Origin: Methylophilus sp. Leaf416
GTDB lineage: Bacteria > Pseudomonadota > Gammaproteobacteria > Burkholderiales > Methylophilaceae
Length of the DNA: 64,000 nucleotides
Assembly: GCF_001424665.1 (NCBI RefSeq)
Contig: NZ_LMQS01000004.1
Span: forward strand, 251,680 to 315,679
Direction: 5' to 3'
Shown: one piece after another, positions 1 through 8,500 of the stretch
Layout of the letters: the number at the start of each line of letters is the position of its first letter
How positions within the stretch are numbered: the stretch's first letter is position 1
Program-made: the position numbers and the translations under genes
Notes under the pieces: model-generated
Databases searched by the model: none
The model's input: only the letters and a program-made list of their open reading frames with translations
Told to the model about the DNA's origin: nothing

Positions 1-388
1 CAGTGAATGTCAGGCTGTAGCCATAAGCCGCCCACAACACAGAGATCAGCGAGAACACCACAAAAACCTGCATCAATACTGACAACATGTTTTTCTGGCG
101 TACCAAACCACCATAGAACAGTGCCAGGCCAGGAATCGTCATCAGGATCACCAGCACAGTCGCGATAATCATGAATGCGGTATTACCGACATCCAGTGTC
201 GCAGGTGCAGCGGCGGCCTCAGCGGGTGCGGCTTCTGCTGCTGGCGCTTCGGCTGCAGGTGCAGCATCAGGCGTCACTGTTTCCGTCACAGTAACAGTTT
301 CTGTCACAGTTTCTTCAGCATAAGTGACTGGAATTGCTGCCAAACCCATCAGGGCGACCAGCGATAATACAGAAAGAATTTTCTTCAT
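1..388 (-). CDS. amtB: Ammonium transporter AmtB, N-terminal part (cut by window edge)
   Basis: Ammonium channel of the inner membrane. Only the first 129 codons lie in the window. The product starts with a signal peptide (MKKILSVLSLVALMGLAAIP, cleavage near VTYA-EE), as is usual for proteobacterial AmtB. A low-complexity stretch of about 45 residues follows, made of Thr-Val-Thr-Glu repeats and then Ala/Glu/Pro. The first membrane helix comes next, with the family motif IPGLALFYGGLVR. The gene lies 15 bp downstream of glnK, the usual pairing in which the PII protein plugs the channel when nitrogen is plentiful. The extended linker is longer than in Escherichia coli AmtB. The call is secure from the TM1 motif and the neighbour. 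Confidence 0.95.
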   Translation of the reverse strand, partial: MKKILSVLSLVALMGLAAIPVTYAEETVTETVTVTETVTPDAAPAAEAPAAEAAPAEAAAAPATLDVGNTAFMIIATVLVILMTIPGLALFYGGLVRQKNMLSVLMQVFVVFSLISVLWAAYGYSLTFT

Positions 389-403
389 AGCTGAAGCCCT
401 CTC

Positions 404-757
<354 letters not shown>

Positions 758-763
758 TTAACT

Positions 764-786
764 CTGGCAGGCACCGTGCCCGCCAG
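764..786 (-). other. Intercistronic hairpin between porin gene and glnK
   Basis: The arms CTGGCAGGCAC and GTGCCCGCCAG are complementary except for one position and nearly abut, so a stem of about nine pairs with a small loop is expected. It lies after the porin stop codon and before the glnK ribosome binding site. No T-run follows in the direction of transcription, so it looks like an RNA-processing or stability element that could set the ratio of porin to GlnK/AmtB, not a terminator. Confidence 0.5.
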
Positions 787-818
787 ATGTGTTTACAGCA
801 CTTATGTTTTTACAACAC

Positions 819-1790
819 TTAGAACGTACGAGTCAGAGTAAATACCAAACGACCTTCGTTCAAATCTTTACTTTGGGCACGAGTTGCATCGCCTTTACCG
901 TTAAAGCTTGTACCGCCGTAACCGTTTTCACCCCAGTACTGCCTATTGCTGGCACCTACGTAGTAGATACCACCGTTCCAGCCTTCAGAGGCACCGATTT
1001 TAAACGCTTTGCTCAACCCGATTTTGTAGTCAGTGTAATCAGGGCTGGAAGCACCTGAAAAGCTTGTACTTGGACCGTTGATACCACCATCACTTGTAAA
1101 CGTAGTATCCAGTTTACCATTGACATTCAATTGGCCCACGTGACCCACCAGTGTCAGGTCCCACCATGGCAATGGATAGTTTGCGTTCACTTCAAAGTAA
1201 GTACTGCCTTTTGTACTTCCATCCCAGCCGGTTGCGCGCTCAGCACCAAACCAGTCAGTCAATGTTACAGAAAGCTTCGTGCTCAACCAGCCATAAGCCA
1301 AACCAAAGTTAACTTCAGCGGTATCCCAGCGGCCACCACGTGGTGTTAATACAGTGTTTGCACCATCTGGTCCAAGAGCAGCAGAGCTTCTGTATTTTTT
1401 CCATGAACCACCTGGATACAGGTAACCGATCAAACCAACGCTGTAGCCTAAACCTTCAACGCCAGGTACGGACCCATTATAACCACCGTAGACATCAACT
1501 TCAGCCGTTGCATCAGGGAAAGTGTTTGGTGTGACGTTAGAACCCCATGCGCCGACGTAAAAGCCGCTGTCATGCGTAATATCCAGGCCACCTTGTACAG
1601 AAGGTTTGTGCCAGTTTTGTGAAATACCACGTGCGTAGTAATCAGACACGAAGCCAATGTTGGCTGTCGCTGCCCAAGGAGATTTTGCTTCTACAGCCGC
1701 GGGCGCTTTTTCTTCAGCTTCAGCTGCATAAGAAACTTGTGCGAGTGACAAGGTGCCTAATACTGCTGTAAGTAAAATAGATTGACGCAT
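819..1790 (-). CDS. TorF family putative porin (Gcw_chp type outer-membrane protein)
   Basis: Outer-membrane beta-barrel protein of 323 residues. It has an N-terminal signal peptide (MRQSILLTAVLGTLSLAQVS, cleavage near SYAAEA), a short charged Ala-rich linker, and then the family opening NIGFVSDYYARGISQ and GGLDITHDSGFYVGAWGSN. It ends in a terminal Phe (LVFTLTRTF), the sorting signal of barrel proteins. This family is recurrently found beside glnK-amtB in betaproteobacteria. The operon order suggests a channel for ammonium or small nitrogen compounds, but this is inference; the family has no settled substrate. The gene is the first of a porin-glnK-amtB operon and lies 71 bp downstream of a sigma-54 promoter. 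Confidence 0.85.
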   Translation of the reverse strand: MRQSILLTAVLGTLSLAQVSYAAEAEEKAPAAVEAKSPWAATANIGFVSDYYARGISQNWHKPSVQGGLDITHDSGFYVGAWGSNVTPNTFPDATAEVDVYGGYNGSVPGVEGLGYSVGLIGYLYPGGSWKKYRSSAALGPDGANTVLTPRGGRWDTAEVNFGLAYGWLSTKLSVTLTDWFGAERATGWDGSTKGSTYFEVNANYPLPWWDLTLVGHVGQLNVNGKLDTTFTSDGGINGPSTSFSGASSPDYTDYKIGLSKAFKIGASEGWNGGIYYVGASNRQYWGENGYGGTSFNGKGDATRAQSKDLNEGRLVFTLTRTF

Positions 1791-1861
1791 TTATGAGTCC
1801 TCTCTCTATAAAGTCTTGATCGAATTGTTGTAAACGAGAATGAAACAACATTGACCACTAA

Positions 1862-1876
1862 GCAAGGCATGTGCCA
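1862..1876 (-). promoter_or_regulatory. Sigma-54 (RpoN) -24/-12 promoter of the porin-glnK-amtB operon
   Basis: Read on the minus strand the site is TGGCAC-ATGCC-TTGC followed by T. It carries both invariant elements (GG at -24, GC at -12) with the exact required spacing. It lies in an AT-rich 254-bp gap and points at the porin gene, with a predicted start of transcription near 1850. Sigma-54 control of glnK-amtB through NtrC is established in proteobacteria. I did not find a clear NtrC enhancer (TGCACC-N5-GGTGCA) upstream. Confidence 0.85.
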
Positions 1877-2044
1877 ATCAACATAATTATTTAAAATCAT
1901 ATATTTAAGTTATTATTTGAAATTTTAATTTCTTATACTTTCATAACCATTTGATTTTTATAGTTTTTATATAAAAAATAGGCATTAAATTTAGATTTTC
2001 TGTTGCTTTACATGCTAAAATTCCACAAAAAGGAGCAATAAACT

Positions 2045-2293
2045 ATGCTATTTTCAAATGATAAAATCAGAGAATTATCTTTTAAAATCAAACAATTAAT
2101 TGATTCAAGCCCAATTTCAGAGCTTGAAACAAATATTCATGCACTAATTCAGGGCATGCTCACCAAAATGGAACTTGTTTCCCGCGAAGAATTCGATATC
2201 CAGACGGCTTTACTCGCCCGTACCCAGCAACAATTACGAGTACTGGAAGAAAAAATAAGTACGTTGGAACAAGCTCACACCTCAGAAAAGTAA
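2045..2293 (+). CDS. ubiK: Ubiquinone biosynthesis accessory factor UbiK (YqiC/BMFP family)
   Basis: Small protein of 82 residues, matching the BMFP/YqiC family in length and layout. It has an N-terminal amphipathic region (IRELSFKIKQLIDSSP), the family stretch LVSREEFDIQTALLARTQ, and a C-terminal coiled coil (LRVLEEKISTLEQ) that forms trimers in relatives. In Escherichia coli it assists UbiJ in the aerobic ubiquinone-synthesis complex. An AAGGAG sequence about eight bases before the ATG supports the start. It lies 45 bp upstream of comM in the same direction. Confidence 0.92.
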   Translation: MLFSNDKIRELSFKIKQLIDSSPISELETNIHALIQGMLTKMELVSREEFDIQTALLARTQQQLRVLEEKISTLEQAHTSEK

Positions 2294-2338
2294 AAAATAA
2301 TTTACAATTGTTAGCATTCCGTTAAGCAGGAGTGCAGC

Positions 2339-3838
2339 ATGAGTCTGGCAGTGTTATATAGTCGCGCTTTAAGCGGGATGGAAGCACCAGAAGTGGTCGT
2401 AGAAGTACATTTAGCTAATGGCTTGCCCAGCTTTACCATAGTTGGATTACCGGAAACCGAGGTCAAAGAGAGCAAGGATCGGGTTCGCGCCGCTATCCAG
2501 ACCGCGCAATTCGAATTTCCGGCCAGAAGGATAACCGTCAACCTGGCCCCTGCAGATTTACCTAAAGAAGGTGGTCGCTATGACTTGCCTATCGCGCTAG
2601 GCATTCTGGCCGCCTCCGGCCAGCTTCCCAAAAAGCATTTAGGCAATTATGTGATTGCCGGCGAGCTGGCCCTTACGGGTGCATTGCGTCCGATTCGCGG
2701 CGCACTCGCCATGACTTATCAATTACGACAGGATACCGAAAATGTACGGGCGGCGATTCTGCCCCAAGAGAGTGCATACGAAGCAAGTTTGGTCGAAGGC
2801 TCAACGATTTATGCCGCCGACAGCCTGCTGGCCGTATGTGCGCACTTGTCTGAAAAACAGGCGTTGTCACAGCAACCCGCCATGGCTCACAGCGAAACAC
2901 CCATATTGGCGGACTACCGGGAAGTAAAAGGGCAACTGCGCGCCAAGCGGGCGCTGGAGCTGGCGGCCGCCGGGCAACATAGTTTGTTAATGAGCGGCCC
3001 GCCCGGCACCGGAAAAAGCATGCTGGCGCACCGGTTTATGAGTATCTTGCCGGCGATGTCTACACAGGAAGCGCTGGAGAGCGCGGCCATCTTGTCACTC
3101 AATAGCCAATTCCCCGCTTCAAGCTGGAAACAGCGATCTTTTCGCGCCCCACACCATACTGCCTCAGCAGTCGCACTGGTCGGCGGTGGCAGCGTGCCGC
3201 GTCCAGGAGAGATCAGTCTTGCCCATCATGGCGTGTTATTCCTCGATGAACTGCCTGAGTTTGACAGAAAAGTATTGGAGGTTCTGCGCGAGCCCTTAGA
3301 AAGCGGCACGATTACTATTTCGCGCGCGGCCAGGCAAGCCACCTTCCCGGCACAGTTTCAGTTACTAGCAGCCATGAACCCCTGCCCTTGCGGCTACTAT
3401 GGCCACTATAACCAGCGCTGCCGCTGTACGCCTGAACAGATTGCACGTTACAAAAATAAGCTTTCAGGCCCGCTGCTGGATCGTATCGATATGAACATTG
3501 AAGTCCCTGCGCTCAAACCGGAAGAGTTAAGCCATAGCCAGGTAGGCGAAGCCAGCGCTAATATACGGGAGCGTGTGATGCTGGCAAGGCAGCGGCAGAT
3601 GCAGCGCCAAAACAAACCGAATGCCGCGCTGGGGCCACTTGAAATCGAAGCACATTGTCAGCTAAATGATAAAAGCCATGTGTTGCTACAGGCGGCGATG
3701 AAGAAATTCTCGCTGTCTGCACGTAGTTATCACCGCATCCTGAAACTAGCGCGCACGATTGCAGATTTAGCTGAGAGCCCCACGATTAGTGATACACATA
3801 TCGCTGAAGCGTTACAATATCGCCGTTATGACTATTGA
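2339..3838 (+). CDS. comM: YifB/ComM family Mg-chelatase-like AAA+ ATPase
   Basis: AAA+ ATPase of 499 residues. ComM is a branch-migration helicase that helps integrate transformed DNA in naturally competent bacteria; the family is also common in bacteria not known to be competent. The N-terminal Lon-like domain is followed by Walker A (SGPPGTGKS, residues 219-227), Walker B (VLFLDE, 299-304) and a Cys cluster (Cys349, 351, 361, 363; CPCG...CRC) that probably binds zinc. The C-terminal part is a magnesium-chelatase helical domain. It starts 45 bp after ubiK. The presence of a type IV pilus cluster nearby fits a DNA-uptake role but does not prove competence. Confidence 0.93.
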   Translation: MSLAVLYSRALSGMEAPEVVVEVHLANGLPSFTIVGLPETEVKESKDRVRAAIQTAQFEFPARRITVNLAPADLPKEGGRYDLPIALGILAASGQLPKKHLGNYVIAGELALTGALRPIRGALAMTYQLRQDTENVRAAILPQESAYEASLVEGSTIYAADSLLAVCAHLSEKQALSQQPAMAHSETPILADYREVKGQLRAKRALELAAAGQHSLLMSGPPGTGKSMLAHRFMSILPAMSTQEALESAAILSLNSQFPASSWKQRSFRAPHHTASAVALVGGGSVPRPGEISLAHHGVLFLDELPEFDRKVLEVLREPLESGTITISRAARQATFPAQFQLLAAMNPCPCGYYGHYNQRCRCTPEQIARYKNKLSGPLLDRIDMNIEVPALKPEELSHSQVGEASANIRERVMLARQRQMQRQNKPNAALGPLEIEAHCQLNDKSHVLLQAAMKKFSLSARSYHRILKLARTIADLAESPTISDTHIAEALQYRRYDY

Positions 3839-3849
3839 AAGCGCTCTCC

Positions 3850-4353
3850 ATGCATTTATATGATGTCAGCATCGCGCCGTTGGTGCGCAACCTGCAAAAC
3901 CTGAAACACATCCTGCAACAAGGTGAACTGTATGCCGAGCAGAAAAAAGTGGAGCCAGAGGTGATACTCAATAGCCGACTGTCTATCGACATGTATCCGC
4001 TGACGCGGCAAGTACAGCTGGTTAGTGATATGAGCAAAGGTGCTGGCGCCAGGCTGGCCGGTCTCGAAATCCCGCAATATGCAGACGATGAAACCAGTTT
4101 TGAGATGCTGTATGCGAGAATCGATAAAACAATCAATTTTTTATCGCAGATTCAGCCCACACAGTTAGAAGGCGCAGAGAGTAAAGAAGTGGTGTTGACA
4201 ATCCGAAAAATAGACCTGACTTTTACCGGGCTAGATTACCTGCAGAAATGGGCGATGCCGAATGTCTATTTTCACATCACCACGGCTTACAACATCTTAC
4301 GTCACATCGGCGTGCCTTTAGGCAAAACGGATTACCTGGGGCAAAAACGCTAA
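3850..4353 (+). CDS. DUF1993 domain-containing protein
   Basis: Protein of 167 residues with the DUF1993 hallmarks: MHLYDVSIAPLVRNL at the start, then LNSRLSIDMYPLTRQVQLVSD and a final HxxTAYNILRHIGVPLGK. The fold is DinB-like (four-helix bundle) by family assignment; no biochemical role is established. I chose the ATG at 3850 because it aligns with the usual family start. A TTG at 3835, overlapping the comM stop, would add five residues. No strong Shine-Dalgarno sequence supports either, so translational coupling to comM is plausible. Confidence 0.85.
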   Translation: MHLYDVSIAPLVRNLQNLKHILQQGELYAEQKKVEPEVILNSRLSIDMYPLTRQVQLVSDMSKGAGARLAGLEIPQYADDETSFEMLYARIDKTINFLSQIQPTQLEGAESKEVVLTIRKIDLTFTGLDYLQKWAMPNVYFHITTAYNILRHIGVPLGKTDYLGQKR

Positions 4354-4357
4354 TCTT

Positions 4358-4768
4358 TCATGAACGCTGGCGCCAGTAACTGGCGCCAGCCCCTGCATCT
4401 TTTAACATGGCCTGTCTGCGCAGCGTTTCAAAAGCTTCATCCTGGGAAATGTTTTGCGCATGTGCAATTTCGCTAGCGCGTGCCTTAGCGCTGGAAACCC
4501 ATGCTGGATTTTGCTGATAGCCTCTATCCTGCATGCAACGATCCAGCACGCGAGATTGCCTGGCAAACTTTTCCTGTTTCTGGAATGGTAGCGCCTCAGG
4601 CAACTCAGCCGCCGCCTTACTGGCGATTAAATCGCATTGATTGATTGTTTGCGCCAACTCACCATGTACGACTTCCGGCGCATCTTCATGGATATTTTGC
4701 CAGTAAAGCACGCCTGCGCTTATAACCAATATCACAGCCAACAGACCTATCACCTTTAGCGTTTTCAT
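4358..4768 (-). CDS. Hypothetical membrane-anchored small protein
   Basis: 136-residue protein that I do not recognise. An N-terminal hydrophobic helix (KVIGLLAVILVISAGVLYW, residues 5-23) has no lipobox and no clear cleavage site, so it is probably an anchor with the rest in the periplasm. The outer part has two cysteines (NQCDLIAS and LDRCMQDRGY) that could form a disulfide, and is helical and charged. It is convergent with the DUF1993 gene, with only four bases between the stop codons, and its last codons contain two copies of a 10-bp palindrome. No operon partner is visible. Confidence 0.7.
   Translation of the reverse strand: MKTLKVIGLLAVILVISAGVLYWQNIHEDAPEVVHGELAQTINQCDLIASKAAAELPEALPFQKQEKFARQSRVLDRCMQDRGYQQNPAWVSSAKARASEIAHAQNISQDEAFETLRRQAMLKDAGAGASYWRQRS
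4367..4389. other. Twin palindrome hairpin at convergent gene ends
   Basis: CTGGCGCCAG occurs twice, separated by TAA. Each copy is itself palindromic, so the two can pair as a 10-bp GC-rich stem with a 3-nt loop on either strand. It lies 14 bp beyond the DUF1993 stop and inside the last codons of the opposing gene. It has no adjoining T-run but may end or stabilise the plus-strand transcript. Confidence 0.55.
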
Positions 4769-5025
4769 TGTGTAAAGCTCTCATCTTACCCAGTCCATAT
4801 CGCTTATTTTGCGCGCATTCAATGCTTTATACCAGCCACCAAAAAACAATCTTTTGACACATACATTGCATATTTGCTTCATTAAATTTTCATACAAGGC
4901 CATTAAGCTAAGCAACATTAAAGATCAATTGCATTAGCAGCAATGAATGATTTTGCGATTGCTATTAAGATTTGATCTGACATGACGTTATTAACTTATA
5001 CAGAAGTGCATCTAAAGGAAATATC

Positions 5026-5181
5026 ATGAACAACTGGCAGGAAGAACCACTGACCTATACCGCTAGCATGCCTGAACTGATGACGGCACAGGATATTATG
5101 TATCTGGCTGAAGACATTGTTGCTGACAATAATATACTGGCTATTTACAAGCCAGCCGAACTGTCACTCGAAGTCGTTTAA
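5026..5181 (+). CDS. Hypothetical 51-residue protein
   Basis: Short open frame, product MNNWQEEPLTYTASMPELMT... ending ...SLEVV; acidic, soluble, no membrane helix. Support for it being a gene: an AAAGGAA Shine-Dalgarno sequence five bases before the ATG, no other gene on either strand here, and a hairpin-plus-T-run terminator 48 bp after its stop. I do not recognise the family. The predicted helix around AQDIMYLAEDIVADN suggests a small interaction or regulatory protein, but this is guesswork. Confidence 0.6.
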   Translation: MNNWQEEPLTYTASMPELMTAQDIMYLAEDIVADNNILAIYKPAELSLEVV

Positions 5182-5228
5182 CCAACCCTATTTTCTTTGA
5201 CAGATTGTTGCGATGCAATCTGTGGCAC

Positions 5229-5247
5229 AAAGGCGTTAAGCCTTTTT
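5229..5247 (+). terminator. Rho-independent terminator after the 51-residue gene
   Basis: AAAGGC-GTTAA-GCCTTT hairpin running into TTTTT on the plus strand. A second weaker hairpin (CAGATTG...CAATCTG, 5201-5222) lies just before it. Confidence 0.65.
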
Positions 5248-5333
5248 AAATTTGCTATTGCCGATACCGTTTGTGCCTGCAAAACGGCCATCATTCGCCC
5301 AAACAAATCACCTAGCTGTAGGACTCACTCGCA

Positions 5334-5362
5334 TAGACAGCCGAAAGATGTTTGCCTAGAAT
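5334..5362 (+). promoter_or_regulatory. Sigma-70 promoter of the 30-residue membrane peptide
   Basis: The -35 TAGACA (5 of 6 consensus bases) and -10 TAGAAT (5 of 6) are separated by exactly 17 bp. A start near 5369 would leave a short leader that holds the AGGAGG ribosome binding site at 5386-5391. Confidence 0.6.
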
Positions 5363-5396
5363 AAACTTTCCTCAACTATCACGACAGGAGGCAGAT

Positions 5397-5489
5397 ATGT
5401 TTCAAGGCGCCATTGGAATCTATGCACTGATTGGTATTGTTGTAGTGATTTGTGCGATTTTGTATGTGTTCGCAAAAAATGTGAAGTAA
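5397..5489 (+). CDS. Single-helix membrane miniprotein (30 residues)
   Basis: Product MFQGAIGIYALIGIVVVICA followed by ILYVFAKNVK. One membrane helix covers almost the whole peptide, with a basic C-terminal end (KNVK) expected on the cytoplasmic side. The transcription unit is complete: a good sigma-70 promoter, a perfect AGGAGG Shine-Dalgarno sequence five bases before the ATG, and a strong terminator 12 bp after the stop. Such peptides often act as small subunits or regulators of membrane complexes, but no partner can be read from the surroundings. The gene is too short for standard gene finders, so it may be unannotated in relatives. Confidence 0.7.
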   Translation: MFQGAIGIYALIGIVVVICAILYVFAKNVK

Positions 5490-5501
5490 CGCATTAGATA
5501 T

Positions 5502-5528
5502 AAAAAAGCCCCTGACTGGGGCTTTTTT
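5502..5528. terminator. Bidirectional terminator between the miniprotein gene and pilY1
   Basis: AAAAAAGCCCC-TGACT-GGGGCTTTTTT: five G-C pairs extended by six A-T pairs, giving a T-run on both strands. It serves the 30-residue gene on the plus strand and the pilus operon on the minus strand. Confidence 0.9.
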
Positions 5529-5544
5529 ATTGTGCTTGATACTG

Positions 5545-8500
5545 TTATTGAATCAGCTCATGCCAGCTTTGCTTGGTGCCGTAGCTGCCGTTTTCTCTTC
5601 GTTTAAAAATATTATCAATTACTCCCGGTCCGCCACTCGTTTTACCAAATACCTGTTCATCCATATTGACTTGCCTTGGGGTAGGGTCGTCACTGCCTGT
5701 CACCAACACATGCGGCACATTATTCTGATCATAAACCAGGTTAAAACCGACTGCAGGGGTAGTCAGTCGTTCTGACACAAGTCCGCTGGGCAACATACTG
5801 CCGCCTTTTTCATAATTGAAATAATTTAAAAACCCGTAACCAGCACCGCTGCAGGCTTCACTATTAGGCACTAAGGTTGACAGCAGCATCACCCCGCTCA
5901 CGGCTTTGGGATCCAGATTCACACGCTCACCTGCCGGAAAATCCAGATACCAGCCATATCCTGTATTGAAGTTGACAGCTGTGCTCGCGGCAACTGTGCG
6001 ATCTCCACTCAACACCAGTGGTACCAGCTGACTGCGCCCAATAGCCGTCGTCTGCCCACCATCCTTGAATGTATAGATGGAATTTTGCGGCGTATTGGTC
6101 AAATCCGCCACCTCAAGGAATTTTCCGGTCCCAACAATAGCGGCGATATTTTTACCCACCCTGACCATGACAGGTTGGGTTGTCAATTTTTGTGGATTCC
6201 CACTGGCATCTCGTAAGGTGGCTATCTTGGTAACGGCGTTGGTATTGATATCAAAGCGCCAGATATTTCCATTCAGATCTCCGGCGTAAGCTTTAACTGC
6301 GGTATTGTTTTCAAACAACTGGTCAGCATAAGCGGTGATTTTTGCCAACCCGCTTGGATTAGCGGAACTACCCTCTCCCGTAGCTAGCACTTTCAACACA
6401 GTACCACTGCTTGCATCCACAACATACAGATACCCGCCACCATCACCCACAGGACTGTTATTTACAAAACTGCCATCATTCAGTTTACGGGCATATGTCC
6501 CATTGTTATAGCCGGAGGTCAACAAAACCACCCAGCGCCCATCCTGCATTTTCGTGATCACCGGATTACCGAATGTATAGCCCAGGTTAATACCCACACC
6601 AAAATTTTGCGCGTTAAACTCCCAAAGCAAGGTTGGGGCAGAAGGATTGGTCACATCCAGTGCGAAATAGCCACGACCACCCGCATTCAACCCCGACACA
6701 AGAATGGTTCTCCATACAGCACCACTTCCACCACAACCAGAAACGCAGACATCTGCGACGGTTGGACTCCCATTCACATAGTTGGTATGGTAGTTAGCCC
6801 CATATTCCTTGTCCGCCAGATTGGCCAGATTGCTGATTACCGGCGTGGGAACAAAGGCCCACAGCTCATCGCCGGTATTGGCATTAAAGGCATGCAACAT
6901 ACCGTCATTAGCGCCTACGAATACTGCAGGTGTTCTATTGGCAACGGCTGCATCACGATAGGCTTTATATCCGGCATCGAGATAGGTCATATTTGAAGCT
7001 TTAAAATAAGCAGGACGTGACTGCGATATATCTCCCAGCGTCGCCTGGCGCTCACGGAACAGGCGGTTTGCAGCTACTGAATTTAAACTTGTATCTTCGT
7101 AAGTTTTGTTACCCCGCAAATAATCCACCAGCTTGTTGACTTTATTGGCGTCCGAAATTCTAGGATCAGAAGCAGGCAATCCCTGCATCTGGCTTAATGC
7201 CAGATAACCATTTGTTAATGCAGTTTTTTGCGAGGCAGTCAAATTATCTCCGGTAAACGAGACCAGTGCATTATTAGCGTTGAAGTAAATTTTCCGGCTA
7301 TTATTTGCCACTTGAGTCTGCAACCTGCCGGTACAACTACCCGAAATCTGCACATAACAGGACGAACTTTCATTTGTACTCAGTTCCGAACCTAATTTCC
7401 CACCCAAACCATCACAACTGGACTGATTTGAACTAGTAGTTTTGCAATAGATAGAGGTACTACCATTCCCGGTAATTCTGGTCTCAACAGCAGGCGATGT
7501 ACATGAGGTAGCAGAAACGTTTTCCGCGCACCAGACTGCACTTTCAGAGGTCTCCAGCGACTTTACATTCACTGTTCGGGCCTCAAGATTACCCGTCCAC
7601 TTCACCGTCTGATAACTGGCGACATATTGAAAGTTGTCGCCATCTGTAGGTGCCAGGCTGCTGGCTGCCGCGGCCGCGGCCGCGCCCTGCACGGACTTGA
7701 TTTCAGAAAGCCCTTTCGCTAGTGACTCCCTTAACAATTTTGGGTTACTTGCACTGTAGTAGGTACCATTAGAATTAACGGCTGCATGCCACAGATCATC
7801 AATACGCGTACCGTCTTCAGCCAAAGTAGGGTCAGGCCAATTTTTAGTACCCGGCCTGGAATTGATTTCTTTATAATCGCCTGCGATTTGATTTTTATAG
7901 TCGTCGGTATATACCAGCGTCCCATCAATCCCCAGCCCCAAAGTCATAGTGACCATGTTTTGCTTTGGATAATCATTGGTTGTACCGCACACAGACGAAC
8001 CTAGAGCACCACTACAATTAGTCAGTGTGCTGTCACGAATATCTGTATCGTAAAAATACTTGGCGACATCGGCTAATGTATTAGCTTTTTTGCTGCTGTC
8101 AAATTGTGGTGGGGTACTACTACCATCCTGGTCACCAATTTGCGTGGATCCATTCACCCTTGTCGGGGTAGCCGTATCATTCCAGTAACCGTCAGTTGTC
8201 AGCAAAGTAAAGTTGGACTGACATGCATACTGCATAGGATCATCGTTACCAAGTGTTTTCTTGCCCGCAAAATGCCTGCCTACACTGGATAACGCAGTCC
8301 GCAATGGCGTGCCACCATTAGGTGAAACAGCAAACAGTTTTTGGTACCAGGATTGTTTCTGGCTGGCATTAAACGGGGCGATGGCCAAGTAATTGGAACT
8401 AGGATTATTGATGGTTACCAAGCCAACCCGGTAACGCGCATCCAGTGATTTGAAGGCCTGGCTAGCTGCCGTTTTCATGGACTGCATTCGTGTACGGTAA

